Both the position numbers and the translations under genes were made by a program. Shown in pieces: positions 43,576 through 53,986 of a DNA stretch of 64,000 nucleotides. Origin of the DNA: Lachnospiraceae bacterium KM106-2. Its GTDB lineage: Bacteria > Bacillota > Clostridia > Lachnospirales > Lachnospiraceae. The stretch is taken from the NCBI GenBank assembly GCA_009731425.1, contig AP018794.1:620001-684000 (forward strand), read 5' to 3'. Every line of letters begins with the position of its first letter. Positions within the stretch are counted from its first letter, which is position 1. The notes under the pieces were generated by a model. It was not told the origin of the DNA. It was given only the letters and a program-made list of their open reading frames with translations, and did not search any database.

Positions 43576-45240
43576 ATGACAATTCAACATGTAGAAACCA
43601 TATTTAAGTTTTTCGGTGGATTAGGAATGTTTATTTATGGTATGAATGTCATGGCTGATGGACTTCAGAAAACAGCAGGAAATAAGATGAAGCAATTACT
43701 TGGCTTCTTAACTAATAATCGTTTCTTAGCAGTTTTAGTCGGCGCATTAGTAACAGCCATCATTCAAAGTAGTTCTGCGACTACAGTTATGGTAGTTGGG
43801 TTTGTAAATGCTGGACTCGTTAATTTAGGACAAGCAGTTGGTGTTATTATGGGTGCAAATATTGGTACCACTATCACATCCTGGCTTGTATCATTAAATG
43901 AGTGGCAATGGGGGCAGATGCTAAAACCAGAATTTTTAGCACCATTATTTATTGGAATTGGCGCATTTACAATGATGTTTGCCAAAAAAGAGCGTAAAAA
44001 AGAAGTAGGGGAAATATTAGTCGGATTTGGTGTTTTATTTATCGGATTAAGTTTTATGAGCGGGGCAATTAAACCTTACTCATCATCACCAGTCTTCTTA
44101 AACGCATTCCGTGTATTAGGAAAGAATCCTATTTTAGGTATTGCAACTGGTGCAATCGTAACAGCTATCATTCAAAGTTCTTCTGCATCTGTAGGTATCT
44201 TACAGACATTAGCGCTTAGTGGTATGGTAACATGGAATTCAGCTGTTTATATTACTTTAGGACAAAATATTGGTACTTGTATCACAGCAATTCTTTCAAG
44301 TACAGGAGCAAATAAAACAGCAAAACGTGCTGCAGCAATTCATTTGATCTTCAATATGCTTGGAGCTGTTATCTTTGGGGTTATTATGTTTGCAATCTTT
44401 GCATTTAATAGTCAATTTGCAGGCGCTAGAATCAATTCCGTACAGATTTCAATTTTCCATACGGTATTTAATATTACGAATACAATCTTGTTATTCCCAT
44501 TTGCTAATGCATTGGTAAAATTATCTGGTATGATCATTAAAGATAGCGATGAAAATGTTTCTGAAGATGATGAAGTTAAATTAGCTCTTAATCACTTAGA
44601 TAATCGTATCTTAGAATCTCCATCTTTTGCCGTTGAAAATGTTGTAAAAGAAGTAGTGCATGTCGGAGAGGTTACATTAGATAACGCAAAGCTAGCTGTA
44701 GAATCTATGCTTGAAAATGATAAAGAGAAAGCAGCGAAAGTCTTTGAGACTGAGAAAACAATCGATAAGTTGGTAAAGATAATTACAGAATATCTTGTCA
44801 AAATTAGCAATCTATCCATTACAGAAAAACAATCTATTGTTGTGAATCATATGTTCTATACAATTAGTAATATAGAAAGAGTCGGGGATCATGCAGAAAA
44901 TATGGCAGAACTTGCTGTCGAAAAGATTGATCATAGCATAAGCTTTTCTAGTGATGCGCAAAAAGAAATGAAAGATTTATGCGAAGTAGCAATTAAATCT
45001 TTTGAAAATGCGATCGAAGCTAGAAAGACAGAAAATGTTGAGTATATTCGTAATGTGGTAAAATTAGAAGATATGGTAGATACGTTAGAAGATGATTTGA
45101 GAGAAAAACATATTCAAAGACTTTCTCAAAACAAATGTAATTCTGAATCAGGTGTCATTTTTATCGATGCTTTGACGAATTTAGAGCGTATTTCCGACCA
45201 TTCTTTAAATATCGCAAATTATGTTAAAGATGAGATGTAA
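43576..45240 (+). CDS. Na/Pi cotransporter family protein with PhoU domain
   Basis: 554 residues, ATG set 5 bases after GGAGG (a TTG at 43564 precedes that site). Two Na/Pi-cotransporter repeats are marked by the twin motifs GALVTAIIQSSSATTVMVVGFVNAG and GAIVTAIIQSSSASVGILQTLAL, with GANIGTTITSW and GQNIGTCITAI. A C-terminal PhoU-like helical domain (about 345-550) follows. YjbB/NptA-type exporters or importers move phosphate with sodium; direction cannot be told from sequence. Single gene. Confidence 0.93.
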   Translation: MTIQHVETIFKFFGGLGMFIYGMNVMADGLQKTAGNKMKQLLGFLTNNRFLAVLVGALVTAIIQSSSATTVMVVGFVNAGLVNLGQAVGVIMGANIGTTITSWLVSLNEWQWGQMLKPEFLAPLFIGIGAFTMMFAKKERKKEVGEILVGFGVLFIGLSFMSGAIKPYSSSPVFLNAFRVLGKNPILGIATGAIVTAIIQSSSASVGILQTLALSGMVTWNSAVYITLGQNIGTCITAILSSTGANKTAKRAAAIHLIFNMLGAVIFGVIMFAIFAFNSQFAGARINSVQISIFHTVFNITNTILLFPFANALVKLSGMIIKDSDENVSEDDEVKLALNHLDNRILESPSFAVENVVKEVVHVGEVTLDNAKLAVESMLENDKEKAAKVFETEKTIDKLVKIITEYLVKISNLSITEKQSIVVNHMFYTISNIERVGDHAENMAELAVEKIDHSISFSSDAQKEMKDLCEVAIKSFENAIEARKTENVEYIRNVVKLEDMVDTLEDDLREKHIQRLSQNKCNSESGVIFIDALTNLERISDHSLNIANYVKDEM

Positions 45241-45580
45241 TTTCAGACTTATTAATCTAAATTGCATAAAAATCAATACAATCTTTGTTATTTTGTAAAC
45301 AAACTGTAAATCATAGTAAATGGTAGTTCGTCAAATTTACCTGTTGGGATATAAAAATGAACCAAAATTTGTTCAAATAGACTAATTTCAACAATGAAAT
45401 ATTTCGACCTACCATTTATTAGGTTAAATACAACTTGATATTTTGAAATAAATTAGGTAAAATGTTAAATGTGATTTGGAGTAATAATATTTTCAAATTA
45501 TAAGATTAATAACCAGCCATATTTTACATAATATGACATGGTATATTATAAAAATTAACTTTTTTAGGAGGAATTAAATC
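45241..45580. promoter_or_regulatory. gap promoter region
   Basis: 340 bases without a gene. It contains TTGATA-17-TAAAAT at 45435-45463, a fair sigma-A promoter 118 bases before gap, and an inverted repeat AAATGGTAG (45318-45326) / CTACCATTT (45409-45417) that extends imperfectly into about 18 bases each side. No terminator for the transporter gene is obvious. Confidence 0.5.
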
Positions 45581-46594
45581 ATGGCAGTAAAAGTTGCAAT
45601 CAATGGTTTTGGACGTATCGGACGTCTTGCATTTAGACAAATGTTTGGAGCAGAGGGATATGAAGTAGTTGCTATCAACGACTTAACAAGCCCAAAAATG
45701 TTAGCTCACTTATTAAAATATGATTCAGCACAAGGTAGATATGCATTAGCTGATAAAGTAGAAGCTAAAGAAGATTCTATCGTAGTAGACGGAAAAGAAA
45801 TCAAAATCTACGCAAAAGCAAACGCTGAAGAACTTCCTTGGGGAGAAATCGGTGTTGATGTAGTATTAGAATGTACTGGATTCTATACATCAAAAGCAAA
45901 ATCAGAAGCACATATCAAAGCTGGAGCTAAAAAAGTTGTTATCTCTGCACCTGCAGGAAACGATCTTCCAACTATCGTTTACAGCGTAAACGAAAACACA
46001 TTAAAAGCTACAGATACAGTAATCTCTGCTGCATCTTGTACTACAAACTGCTTAGCTCCTATGGCTGACACATTAAACAAATTATCTAAAATCAAAAAAG
46101 GTTATATGACTACAATCCATGCTTACACAGGTGATCAAATGACTCTTGATGGACCACAAAGAAAAGGTGATTTAAGAAGAGCTAGAGCAGCTGCTGTAAA
46201 CATCGTTCCTAACTCAACAGGTGCTGCTAAAGCAATCGGTTTAGTAATCCCTGAATTATTAGGTGTATTAGATGGTTGTGCACAAAGAGTTCCAGTTCCA
46301 ACTGGTTCATTAACTCAATTAGTTGCTATGGTTGAAGGTAAAGTAACAGAAGCTGATGTAAACGCTGCTATGAAAGCTGCTGCATCTGAATCTTTCGGTT
46401 ACACTGAAGAAGAATTAGTATCTTCTGATATCGTTGGTATCAGATTTGGTTCTTTATTCGATGCAACTCAAACTAAATGCTTAGATATGGGTGATGGAAC
46501 AACTATGGTTAAGGTTGTATCTTGGTACGATAACGAAAACTCATACACTAGCCAAATGGTTAGAACAATCAAATACTTCGCTGAATTAGCTTAG
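45581..46594 (+). CDS. gap: Glyceraldehyde-3-phosphate dehydrogenase
   Basis: 337 residues. NAD site [15 protein letters not shown], catalytic Cys in [12 protein letters not shown], and the tail [27 protein letters not shown]. It oxidises glyceraldehyde-3-phosphate to 1,3-bisphosphoglycerate. First of the glycolytic run gap-pgk-tpiA-gpmI. Codon use is strongly biased (TTA, AGA, GGA and C-ending choices), as expected for highly expressed genes, and differs visibly from the neighbours. No cggR-like regulator gene precedes it. Confidence 0.98.
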   Translation: MAVKVAINGFGRIGRLAFRQMFGAEGYEVVAINDLTSPKMLAHLLKYDSAQGRYALADKVEAKEDSIVVDGKEIKIYAKANAEELPWGEIGVDVVLECTGFYTSKAKSEAHIKAGAKKVVISAPAGNDLPTIVYSVNENTLKATDTVISAASCTTNCLAPMADTLNKLSKIKKGYMTTIHAYTGDQMTLDGPQRKGDLRRARAAAVNIVPNSTGAAKAIGLVIPELLGVLDGCAQRVPVPTGSLTQLVAMVEGKVTEADVNAAMKAAASESFGYTEEELVSSDIVGIRFGSLFDATQTKCLDMGDGTTMVKVVSWYDNENSYTSQMVRTIKYFAELA

Positions 46595-46644
46595 TTTTCG
46601 ATTAACTAAAAACTGAATCTTTAGGAAAGACTTAAAGGTTTATA

Positions 46645-46685
46645 ATAGGTCCGGTCTTAGTAGGTAACTATAGGACCGGGCCTAT
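46645..46685 (+). promoter_or_regulatory. Hairpin between gap and pgk
   Basis: ATAGGTCCGGTC pairs with GACCGGGCCTAT (12 bp, one G-U, 17-base loop), followed by CGTTTTATAAT. It may partly terminate transcription or stabilise processed ends. Confidence 0.6.
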
Positions 46686-46758
46686 CGTTTTATAATAAGC
46701 AATTCACATATATGCAAACGAGATCCTTTGGACTCGAACATTGAAAGGAGTATCACTT

Positions 46759-47952
46759 ATGTTAAATAAAAAATCCGTAGATGATATTAATGTTAAAGGA
46801 AAAAGAGTATTAGTACGTTGTGACTTTAACGTACCTTTACAAGATGGAAAGATCACAGATGAAAACCGTCTTGTAGCTGCATTACCTACAATTAAAAAAT
46901 TAATCGCTGATGGAGGAAAAGTAATTCTTTGTTCTCACCTTGGTAAACCAAAGGGTGAACCAAAGCCAGAATTATCTTTAGCTCCTGTAGCAGTTCGTTT
47001 ATCTGAATTATTAGGACAAGAAGTAAAATTCGCTGCTGATAATGAAGTAGTTGGCGCTAACGCTAAAGCTGCTGTTGAAGCAATGAAAGACGGAGAAGTT
47101 GTACTTCTTGAAAATACTCGTTATAGAAAAGAAGAAACTAAGAATGAAGAAGCATTCTCTAAAGATTTAGCTTCTTTAGCTGATGTATTTGTAAATGATG
47201 CATTCGGTACTGCACATAGAGCACATTGTTCTAACGTTGGTGTTACTAAATTTGTTGACACTGCAGTAGTTGGATACTTAATGCAAAAAGAAATCGATTT
47301 CTTAGGAAACGCTGTAAATAAACCAGAAAGACCATTCGTAGCTATTCTTGGTGGATCTAAAGTTTCTAGTAAGATTTCTGTAATCAACAACTTATTAGAC
47401 AAAGTTGATACACTTATCATTGGTGGAGGTATGGCTTATACTTTCATGAAAGCTCAGGGAGAAGAAGTTGGTAACTCACTTCTTGAAGCTGATTACTTAG
47501 ATTACGCAAAAGAAATGATGGATAAAGCAAAAGCAAAAGGAGTTAAATTATTAATTCCTGTTGATACAGTAGTTGCTAAAGAATTCTCTAATGATGCAGA
47601 ATTCAAAACAGTAGCTCGTGGACAGATCGAACCAGGATGGGAAGGTCTTGATATCGGTGAAGAAACTCGTAAATTATACGCTGATGCTATCAAAGATGCT
47701 AAGACTGTAGTTTGGAACGGACCTATGGGTGTATTCGAAATGTCTAACTTCGCTGGTGGTACTGTTGCAGTAGCAAAAGCTTTAGCTGATATCGATGCAA
47801 CTACAATCATCGGTGGTGGAGATTCTGCAGCCGCTGTTAATATCTTAGGATTCGGTGATAAGATGACTCACATCTCAACAGGTGGTGGAGCTTCTCTTGA
47901 ATTCTTAGAAGGTAAAGACTTACCAGGTGTAGTAGCAGCTAACGATAAATAA
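46759..47952 (+). CDS. pgk: Phosphoglycerate kinase
   Basis: 397 residues from the ATG 9 bases after AAAGGAG; a TTG at 46741 opens the same frame but precedes that site. The signatures [15 protein letters not shown], the [12 protein letters not shown] block and the C-terminal [34 protein letters not shown] are complete. It transfers phosphate from 1,3-bisphosphoglycerate to ADP. Cotranscription with gap is likely, modulated by the intergenic hairpin. Confidence 0.98.
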   Translation: MLNKKSVDDINVKGKRVLVRCDFNVPLQDGKITDENRLVAALPTIKKLIADGGKVILCSHLGKPKGEPKPELSLAPVAVRLSELLGQEVKFAADNEVVGANAKAAVEAMKDGEVVLLENTRYRKEETKNEEAFSKDLASLADVFVNDAFGTAHRAHCSNVGVTKFVDTAVVGYLMQKEIDFLGNAVNKPERPFVAILGGSKVSSKISVINNLLDKVDTLIIGGGMAYTFMKAQGEEVGNSLLEADYLDYAKEMMDKAKAKGVKLLIPVDTVVAKEFSNDAEFKTVARGQIEPGWEGLDIGEETRKLYADAIKDAKTVVWNGPMGVFEMSNFAGGTVAVAKALADIDATTIIGGGDSAAAVNILGFGDKMTHISTGGGASLEFLEGKDLPGVVAANDK

Positions 47953-47963
47953 TATAGATTTGT

Positions 47964-47999
47964 AGGGCGTTGATTGTGAAGTTTCATGATTGTCGCCCT
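47964..47999 (+). promoter_or_regulatory. Hairpin between pgk and tpiA
   Basis: AGGGCG pairs with CGCCCT around an inner TGAA-GT-TTCA hairpin. No T-run, so more likely an RNA-processing or stability element than a full terminator. Confidence 0.5.
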
Positions 48000-48037
48000 G
48001 CTTATGATTGATTAAATGAATCTTAAGGAGAAAAATT

Positions 48038-48787
48038 ATGCGTAAGAAAATTATTGCTGGTAACTGGAAAATGAACAAAACTCCAAGTGAGACAGTTACA
48101 TTATTAAATGAATTAAAACCATTAGTAGCAAACAATGACGTAGATGTAGTATTCTGCGTACCTGCTATTTCTTTAACTACAGCTATCGAAACTGTAAAAG
48201 GAACAAATATCAAGATCGGTGCTGAAAACATGCATTGGGAAGAAAGCGGTGCTTACACTGGTGAAATCGCTCCAAATATGTTAACAGATATCGGTGTTGA
48301 ATACGTTATCATCGGACATAGCGAAAGAAGAGAATACTTTGCTGAAACTAACGAAACAGTTAACAAAAAAGTATTAAAAGCTTTCGAACACAATATCACT
48401 CCAATCGTTTGCTGTGGTGAAACTCTTGATCAAAGAGAACAAGGTGTTACAATCGATTTCATTCGTCAACAAATCAAAGTTGCATTCTTAAACGTAACTG
48501 CTGATCAAGCTAAAAAAGCTGTTATCGCTTACGAACCAATCTGGGCAATCGGTACTGGTAAAGTAGCAACAACAGAACAAGCTCAAGAAGTTTGTGCAGC
48601 AATCCGTGTTTGCATCGGAGAAATCTATGATGAAGCAACTGCAGCAGCAATCCGTATTCAATACGGTGGTTCTGTTTCAGCAGCTAGTGCACCAGAATTA
48701 TTTGCTCAAGCAGATATCGATGGTGGTTTAGTTGGTGGAGCAAGCTTAAAAGCTGACTTCGGTAAGATCGTAAACTACAATAAATAA
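48038..48787 (+). CDS. tpiA: Triosephosphate isomerase
   Basis: 249 residues. Substrate site GNWKMNKT, catalytic His in IIGHSERR and catalytic Glu in [14 protein letters not shown], plus the phosphate-binding IQYGGSVS and [10 protein letters not shown]. It interconverts dihydroxyacetone phosphate and glyceraldehyde-3-phosphate. Ribosome site AAGGAG 7 bases upstream. Same strong codon bias as gap and pgk. Confidence 0.98.
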   Translation: MRKKIIAGNWKMNKTPSETVTLLNELKPLVANNDVDVVFCVPAISLTTAIETVKGTNIKIGAENMHWEESGAYTGEIAPNMLTDIGVEYVIIGHSERREYFAETNETVNKKVLKAFEHNITPIVCCGETLDQREQGVTIDFIRQQIKVAFLNVTADQAKKAVIAYEPIWAIGTGKVATTEQAQEVCAAIRVCIGEIYDEATAAAIRIQYGGSVSAASAPELFAQADIDGGLVGGASLKADFGKIVNYNK

Positions 48788-48805
48788 TATTCCATTTTGG
48801 AATCA

Positions 48806-48840
48806 CCTCATATTAGGCTCATACCCTAATGTGAGGTTTT
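48806..48840 (+). promoter_or_regulatory. Hairpin between tpiA and gpmI
   Basis: CCTCATATTAGG pairs with CCTAATGTGAGG (12 bp, one G-U, 7-base loop), then TTTTA. Weak terminator or attenuator. Confidence 0.6.
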
Positions 48841-48916
48841 ATGGGAAACCATGAATCTTATTACGAGGATATGTGATAAGTATCTTAATGAGAACAGATA
48901 ATAAAGGAGCAAAATT

Positions 48917-50464
48917 ATGAGTAAAAAACCTACAGTTTTAATGATTTTAGATGGTTATGGATTAAATGACAATCAAAAAGCCAATGCGGTAGCAGAAGCT
49001 AAGACTCCAGTTATGGATAAATTAATGAGTGAATGCCCATTTGTTAAGGGATATGCAAGTGGAATGGCAGTTGGTTTACCAGATGGACAAATGGGTAACT
49101 CTGAAGTTGGTCATTTGAATATGGGTGCTGGACGTATCGTATACCAAGAATTAACTCGTATTACAAAAGAGATCCAAGATGGTGATTTCTTTAAGAATGA
49201 AGCTTTATTAAAAGCAGTTGAAAACTGCAAAAAGAATAATTCAGACTTACATTTATTCGGTTTATTATCAAGTGGTGGTGTTCATAGCCACAATACACAT
49301 CTTTATGGATTACTTGAACTTGCAAAACGTGAAGGATTATCCAATGTTTATGTTCATGCTTTCTTAGATGGTCGTGATACTGCACCAGCTTCTGGTAAAG
49401 GATTTGTTGAAGAATTAGAAGCAAAAATGAAAGAAATTGGTGTTGGTAAAGTTGCAACAGTTATGGGACGTTACTATGTAATGGATCGTGATAACCGTTG
49501 GGATCGTGTTGAAAAAGCATACAAAGCAATGGCAGAAGGTGAAGGCGTAACAGCAAATTCTGCAATTGAAGCAGTAGATCAATCATATGCAAAAGATGAA
49601 ACAGATGAATTCGTATTACCAACTGTTATTATGAATGGTGACAAACCAGTTGCTACTGTTAAAAATGATGATTCAGTTATTTTCTATAACTTTAGACCAG
49701 ACCGTGCAAGAGAGATCACTCGTGCATTCTGTGCTGATGATTTTGATGGTTTCGATCGTAAAGACGGAAGAGTAAAAACTACATTTGTTACATTTACAGA
49801 ATATGATGCAACAATCCCTAACAAGACAGTTGCATTTAATAAAGTAGCAATCACAAATACATTTGGTGAATATTTATCAAAATCAGGTAAGACACAATTA
49901 AGAACAGCTGAAACAGAAAAATACGCTCATGTTACTTTCTTCTTTAATGGTGGTGTAGAAGAGCCATATCCAGGAGAAGAACGTATCTTAGTTAAATCTC
50001 CAAAGGTTGCAACTTATGACTTACAACCAGAGATGAGCGCAAATGAAGTATGTACGAAATTAGTTGCTTCTATTAAATCTGATAAATATGATGTGATCAT
50101 CGTTAACTTTGCTAACCCTGATATGGTTGGACATACAGGTGTTGAAAGTGCTGCGATCAAAGCAATCGAAGCAGTTGATGCATGTGTAGGAAATGTTGTA
50201 GCTGCAATCGAAGAAGTAGATGGACAAATGTTTATCTGCGCAGATCATGGTAATGCAGAACAATTAGTTGATTATAACACAGGTGATCCATTCACAGCGC
50301 ATACAATCAACCCAGTTCCATTTATCTTAGTAAATTATGATAAAGATTACACATTAAGAGAAGGCGGATGCTTAGCTGATATTGCTCCAACACTTCTTGA
50401 AATGATGAATATGGAACAACCAAAAGAAATGACAGGAAAATCCTTGTTGGTTAAGAAAAACTAA
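48917..50464 (+). CDS. gpmI: 2,3-bisphosphoglycerate-independent phosphoglycerate mutase
   Basis: 515 residues, alkaline-phosphatase superfamily. Metal site MILDGYGLND, catalytic Ser in MGNSEVGHLNMGAGR, further FLDGRDTAP, FNFRPDRAREIT-like (YNFRPDRAREITRAF) and CADHGNAEQL. It converts 3- to 2-phosphoglycerate with Mn2+; in spore-formers the enzyme is pH sensitive. Fourth in the glycolytic run; enolase is not in the window. Confidence 0.97.
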   Translation: MSKKPTVLMILDGYGLNDNQKANAVAEAKTPVMDKLMSECPFVKGYASGMAVGLPDGQMGNSEVGHLNMGAGRIVYQELTRITKEIQDGDFFKNEALLKAVENCKKNNSDLHLFGLLSSGGVHSHNTHLYGLLELAKREGLSNVYVHAFLDGRDTAPASGKGFVEELEAKMKEIGVGKVATVMGRYYVMDRDNRWDRVEKAYKAMAEGEGVTANSAIEAVDQSYAKDETDEFVLPTVIMNGDKPVATVKNDDSVIFYNFRPDRAREITRAFCADDFDGFDRKDGRVKTTFVTFTEYDATIPNKTVAFNKVAITNTFGEYLSKSGKTQLRTAETEKYAHVTFFFNGGVEEPYPGEERILVKSPKVATYDLQPEMSANEVCTKLVASIKSDKYDVIIVNFANPDMVGHTGVESAAIKAIEAVDACVGNVVAAIEEVDGQMFICADHGNAEQLVDYNTGDPFTAHTINPVPFILVNYDKDYTLREGGCLADIAPTLLEMMNMEQPKEMTGKSLLVKKN

Positions 50465-50529
50465 AATTTGTTGATAATCTACTATTATTGTGGTAAAATC
50501 AATATGTTAAGCAGTAGGAGGTGTAATGG

Positions 50530-50769
50530 ATGGATATACTAAATGTAGTATTAACAATTTTATATGTTGTTATCTGCGTTGCTATCGTTGTAGTTGTATT
50601 AATGCAAGAAGGCAAATCTGCCGGACTTGGCGTAATAAGCGGTGCTGCTGACACATATTGGGGCAAGAATAAAGGACGTTCCGCTGAAGGATTTTTAGTA
50701 AAAGCAACTATAGCTTTATCAACTGCATTCATTGTATTATCAGTAGTTCTTAGTTTATCTATTTGGTAA
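50530..50769 (+). CDS. secG: Preprotein translocase subunit SecG
   Basis: 79 residues with two membrane helices and the family motif VVLMQEGKSAGLGVISGAADTYWGKNKGRS. SecG supports SecYEG-mediated protein export. The start is the second ATG of the tandem ATGGATGG, 8 bases after AGGAGG; the first ATG gives an unrelated short frame. The secG-rnr-smpB-ssrA order is conserved in Firmicutes. A UUCG-tetraloop terminator follows. Confidence 0.95.
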   Translation: MDILNVVLTILYVVICVAIVVVVLMQEGKSAGLGVISGAADTYWGKNKGRSAEGFLVKATIALSTAFIVLSVVLSLSIW

Positions 50770-50779
50770 TAGATTTAAT

Positions 50780-50806
50780 GGCTGTCTTCGGACAGCCTTT
50801 TCTTTT
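50780..50806 (+). terminator. UUCG-loop terminator after secG
   Basis: GGCTGTC-TTCG-GACAGCC followed by TTTTCTTTTT. Confidence 0.9.
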
Positions 50807-50876
50807 TGTGTAAAACTCCACAAAATATGGTATACTAATGATAATAAGGTAAATTTACAGAAAGGCTAGGTGTTTC

Positions 50877-53024
50877 ATGGACAGAATTTTATTAGAACAC
50901 AAGAAGGAATTAGTCTTTTCTTTTATGAACAGTGAAGAATATAAACCACTTAAGTTTAAAGAAATGGTAACAATTCTACAAGTGCCAAGAAATGAGAAGC
51001 AAGATTTAAGAGAAGTCTTAGAAAGTCTCATGGCAGATGGAAAGATACAGATAGATGTTAAAGGTAAATTTAGTATCGCACAAGGCAATATTAAGACGGG
51101 AAGATTTATAGGTACAGCTAGAGGATTTGGATTTGTTGAGATTGAAGGAGAAGATGAAGATATCTTTGTTCCGGAAAGTAAGACAAGAGGTGCTCTACAC
51201 AATGACATCGTCCAAGTAAGTGTTTTAGAAGAAAAGACCGGCAAAAGAAGAGAAGGCGAGATTATTGCAATCGTCGAACGAAAAAATGATGAAATCGTCG
51301 GAACATTTGCAAAAAGCAAGAACTTTGGCTTTGTAATTGCGGATAATCAGAAGTTTGGAAAGGATATCTTTATTCCGAAAGAACATACGAAGGGCGCTGT
51401 AACTGGACATAAAGTAGTAGTTAAGCTGACAAACTATGGTTCTAAGGACAAGAAACCAGAGGGACGTATTATTGAAGTATTAGGTCATATTAATGATCCT
51501 GGTGTGGATATTATGTCTATTATTAAGGGATATGGTCTTCCAATGGAGTTCCCGAAAGATGTTATGAGACAAGTGGAAGATATTCCAGAAGAAGTTGATC
51601 CAAAAGAATTTAGTGGAAGATTAGATTTACGTGATCTAGATACAGTTACGATTGATGGTGAAGATGCAAAAGATCTTGATGATGCCATTACGATCAGCAA
51701 AGAAGGCAATGAATATACGTTAGGTGTTCATATTGCGGATGTATCAAATTATGTGACAGAGAACTCACCACTTGATAAAGAAGCATTAGAAAGAGGAACC
51801 AGCGTTTATTTAGTAGATCGTGTAATACCAATGCTTCCTCATAAATTAAGTAATGGTATTTGTTCTTTAAATGCGGGAGTAGATCGTTTAGCATTAAGCT
51901 GTATTATGAAAATTGACGATAAAGGTAATGTAATTAGTCATAAAATCGCAGAAACAGTCATTAACGTTACGCGAAGAATGTCATATACAAGTGTAAAGAA
52001 AATCATCGAAGATCACGATGAAGCTGAAATGAAAGAATATGAGCCATTAATCCCGATGTTTGAGTTAATGGAAGAGTTAGCGAAGATTCTTCGTGAAAAA
52101 AGACGTAAAAGAGGATCTATCGATTTTGATTTCCCTGAAAGCAAGATCATTTTAGATGAAAAGGGACGTCCGCTCGAGATAAAGGCATATGAGAGAAACA
52201 GTGCTACTAAGATCATCGAAGATTTTATGTTGATCGCAAATGAAACCGTTGCTGAAGATTATTTCTGGCAAGAGATTCCGTTTTTATATAGAAGTCATGA
52301 GAATCCTGACTCTGAGAAGATTCAAAAGTTAGGTATCTTTATTAATAACTTTGGTCATACGATCAAGATGACTCAGGATGAGATCCATCCAAAAGAGTTA
52401 CAGAAGTTATTAGCAAGTATTGAAGGGACTCCAGAAGAACCTTTGATCAGCAGATTAACATTAAGAAGTATGAAGCAGGCGAAGTATACCGTTGCAGATC
52501 AAGGACATTTTGGTCTTGCTACGAAGTATTATTGTCACTTCACATCTCCAATTCGTCGTTATCCAGATCTTCAGATCCATCGGATCATTAAGGAAAATTT
52601 ACGAAAAGGACTTAGTGAAAAGAGATTCAAACATTATGAAGCTATTTTGCCGGATGTAGCAAAACAGACATCAACGACAGAACGTAGAGCAGACGATGCA
52701 GAGCGTGATGTTGAAAAGTTAAAGAAAGTTCAATATATGAAGCAATTTATCGGTCATGAATTTGAAGGCGTAATCTCCGGTATTACTACTTGGGGAATGT
52801 ATGTAGAACTTCCAAACACAGTAGAAGGTATGATCAAGGTTACTGACCTTAGAGATGATTATTACTTCTATGATGAAGAGAATTATGTTATGATTGGAGA
52901 GCATACAAAGAAAGTATATAAACTTGGACAGAAAGTAGTTGTCGAAGTTGCTGGAGTAGACAGCCTTGCAAGAACCATTGATTTTGAATTGATCGATGCA
53001 ATTGAGGAAAAGGTAGGAGAGTAA
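50877..53024 (+). CDS. rnr: Ribonuclease R
   Basis: 715 residues: an N-terminal HTH/RNB-like region, two cold-shock domains ([21 protein letters not shown] and [15 protein letters not shown]), the catalytic RNB domain with [14 protein letters not shown] (metal Asp cluster) and [15 protein letters not shown], and a C-terminal S1 domain ([23 protein letters not shown]). It is a processive 3'-5' exoribonuclease that works with SmpB-tmRNA in clearing defective mRNAs; both partners follow. The stop lies 2 bases before smpB. Confidence 0.97.
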   Translation: MDRILLEHKKELVFSFMNSEEYKPLKFKEMVTILQVPRNEKQDLREVLESLMADGKIQIDVKGKFSIAQGNIKTGRFIGTARGFGFVEIEGEDEDIFVPESKTRGALHNDIVQVSVLEEKTGKRREGEIIAIVERKNDEIVGTFAKSKNFGFVIADNQKFGKDIFIPKEHTKGAVTGHKVVVKLTNYGSKDKKPEGRIIEVLGHINDPGVDIMSIIKGYGLPMEFPKDVMRQVEDIPEEVDPKEFSGRLDLRDLDTVTIDGEDAKDLDDAITISKEGNEYTLGVHIADVSNYVTENSPLDKEALERGTSVYLVDRVIPMLPHKLSNGICSLNAGVDRLALSCIMKIDDKGNVISHKIAETVINVTRRMSYTSVKKIIEDHDEAEMKEYEPLIPMFELMEELAKILREKRRKRGSIDFDFPESKIILDEKGRPLEIKAYERNSATKIIEDFMLIANETVAEDYFWQEIPFLYRSHENPDSEKIQKLGIFINNFGHTIKMTQDEIHPKELQKLLASIEGTPEEPLISRLTLRSMKQAKYTVADQGHFGLATKYYCHFTSPIRRYPDLQIHRIIKENLRKGLSEKRFKHYEAILPDVAKQTSTTERRADDAERDVEKLKKVQYMKQFIGHEFEGVISGITTWGMYVELPNTVEGMIKVTDLRDDYYFYDEENYVMIGEHTKKVYKLGQKVVVEVAGVDSLARTIDFELIDAIEEKVGE

Positions 53025-53026
53025 GT

Positions 53027-53494
53027 GTGTCGAAGGAAAGTATTAAATTAATAGCAAATAATAAAAAAGCTAGATTTGATTACTTCATTGAAGATACGTA
53101 TGAAGCTGGCATTTCTCTACATGGAACAGAAGTAAAGTCTCTTCGAATGGGACGATGCTCAGTTAAGGAAAGCTTTATTCGTGTCGAAAACGGTGAAGTA
53201 TATGTTTACAATATGCATATCAGTCCTTATGAAAAAGGAAACATCTTTAATAAAGATCCTTTACGTGTGAAAAAATTATTACTTCATAAATATGAGATTA
53301 ATAAATTAACAGGACAGATGCAGCAAAAAGGTTATACGTTAGTACCATTACAAGTTTACTTTAAAGGTAGTCTTGTAAAAGTACAGATCGGTCTTGCGCG
53401 TGGTAAGAAATTGTACGATAAACGTCAAGATATCGCAAAGAAAGACCAACGAAGAGAAGCTGAGAAGAATTTTAAAGTTAAAAATTTATATTAG
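53027..53494 (+). CDS. smpB: SsrA-binding protein SmpB
   Basis: 155 residues. [32 protein letters not shown] is the family opening; the tail [26 protein letters not shown] is the C-terminal helix that enters the ribosomal A site. It delivers tmRNA to stalled ribosomes. GTG start, with a GGAGAG site inside the rnr end. The ssrA gene follows. Confidence 0.97.
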   Translation: MSKESIKLIANNKKARFDYFIEDTYEAGISLHGTEVKSLRMGRCSVKESFIRVENGEVYVYNMHISPYEKGNIFNKDPLRVKKLLLHKYEINKLTGQMQQKGYTLVPLQVYFKGSLVKVQIGLARGKKLYDKRQDIAKKDQRREAEKNFKVKNLY

Positions 53495-53503
53495 TTAAAA
53501 TAA

Positions 53504-53538
53504 GATCGTGATGCCAGGGATTCATTGGCATCACGATC
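53504..53538 (+). terminator. 13-bp perfect hairpin after smpB
   Basis: GATCGTGATGCCA pairs with TGGCATCACGATC, 9-base loop. There is no T-run; the ssrA -35 box begins 5 bases later. Confidence 0.7.
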
Positions 53539-53542
53539 AGTC

Positions 53543-53571
53543 TTGACAAAAGTAATAAATTGTATTAGAAT
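53543..53571 (+). promoter_or_regulatory. ssrA: ssrA promoter
   Basis: TTGACA, 17-bp spacer, TAGAAT, 39 bases before the mature tmRNA 5' end. Strong sigma-A promoter. Confidence 0.75.
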
Positions 53572-53610
53572 TGCAATATATCGTCTGATACCCAGTGATT
53601 AACCGAATTC

Positions 53611-53949
53611 GGGGTTGTACTGGTTTCGACGGGGGTTTTGAAGTTATGGAAGCCATTCGAAGGCACCACGTAATGGTGCAAACTTAAATTTAAACGCAGA
53701 CGAAAATCTAGCATTAGCTGCCTAATGGCAGCAGTCGACTCTAGGCGTCCCGCCGCTTAGAGACCCGGCTTCAAACTTGCGGGGCACTTTGCTACCTAAG
53801 CTTTGCGGTAGTAAAAGAAACTATGAAGCTACTGAAGTCTAAAGCCTGTTAATCGGCGTTAGATGGAGGGAATGTCAGTAGATTAACTGTAATGGGAGAT
53901 GCCGTAATGAATGGGCTTTCGGACAGGGGTTCGATTCCCCTCAGCTCCA
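53611..53949 (+). ncRNA. ssrA: Transfer-messenger RNA (tmRNA)
   Basis: Mature 5' end GGGGTTGTACTGGTTTCGAC; 3' end TTCGATTCCCCTCAGCTCCA with encoded CCA. The first seven bases pair with CAGCTCC to form the tRNA-like acceptor stem. The resume codon is GCA at 53678 and the tag reads ANLNLNADENLALAA, then TAA at 53723; the ALAA end is the usual degradation signal. It rescues stalled ribosomes with SmpB. Its 3' end is the attachment site of the prophage that follows. Confidence 0.96.
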
Positions 53950-53950
53950 T
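53926..53950 (+). other. Inferred prophage attachment core at the ssrA 3' end
   Basis: The T-arm and acceptor end of tmRNA, the usual integration target of such phages; an integrase gene begins 20 bases on. The exact core needs the second copy, which lies beyond the window. Confidence 0.6.
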
Positions 53951-53953
53951 GCT

Positions 53954-53986
53954 AAGAACCTTGTAAAATCAAGGTTCTTTTTTTAT
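53954..53986. terminator. Shared terminator of ssrA and the integrase gene
   Basis: AAGAACCTTG-TAAAAT-CAAGGTTCTT followed by seven T on the plus strand and preceded by few A. The integrase stop codon (53969-53971) lies inside the hairpin, so int ends within it on the other strand. Confidence 0.85.
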
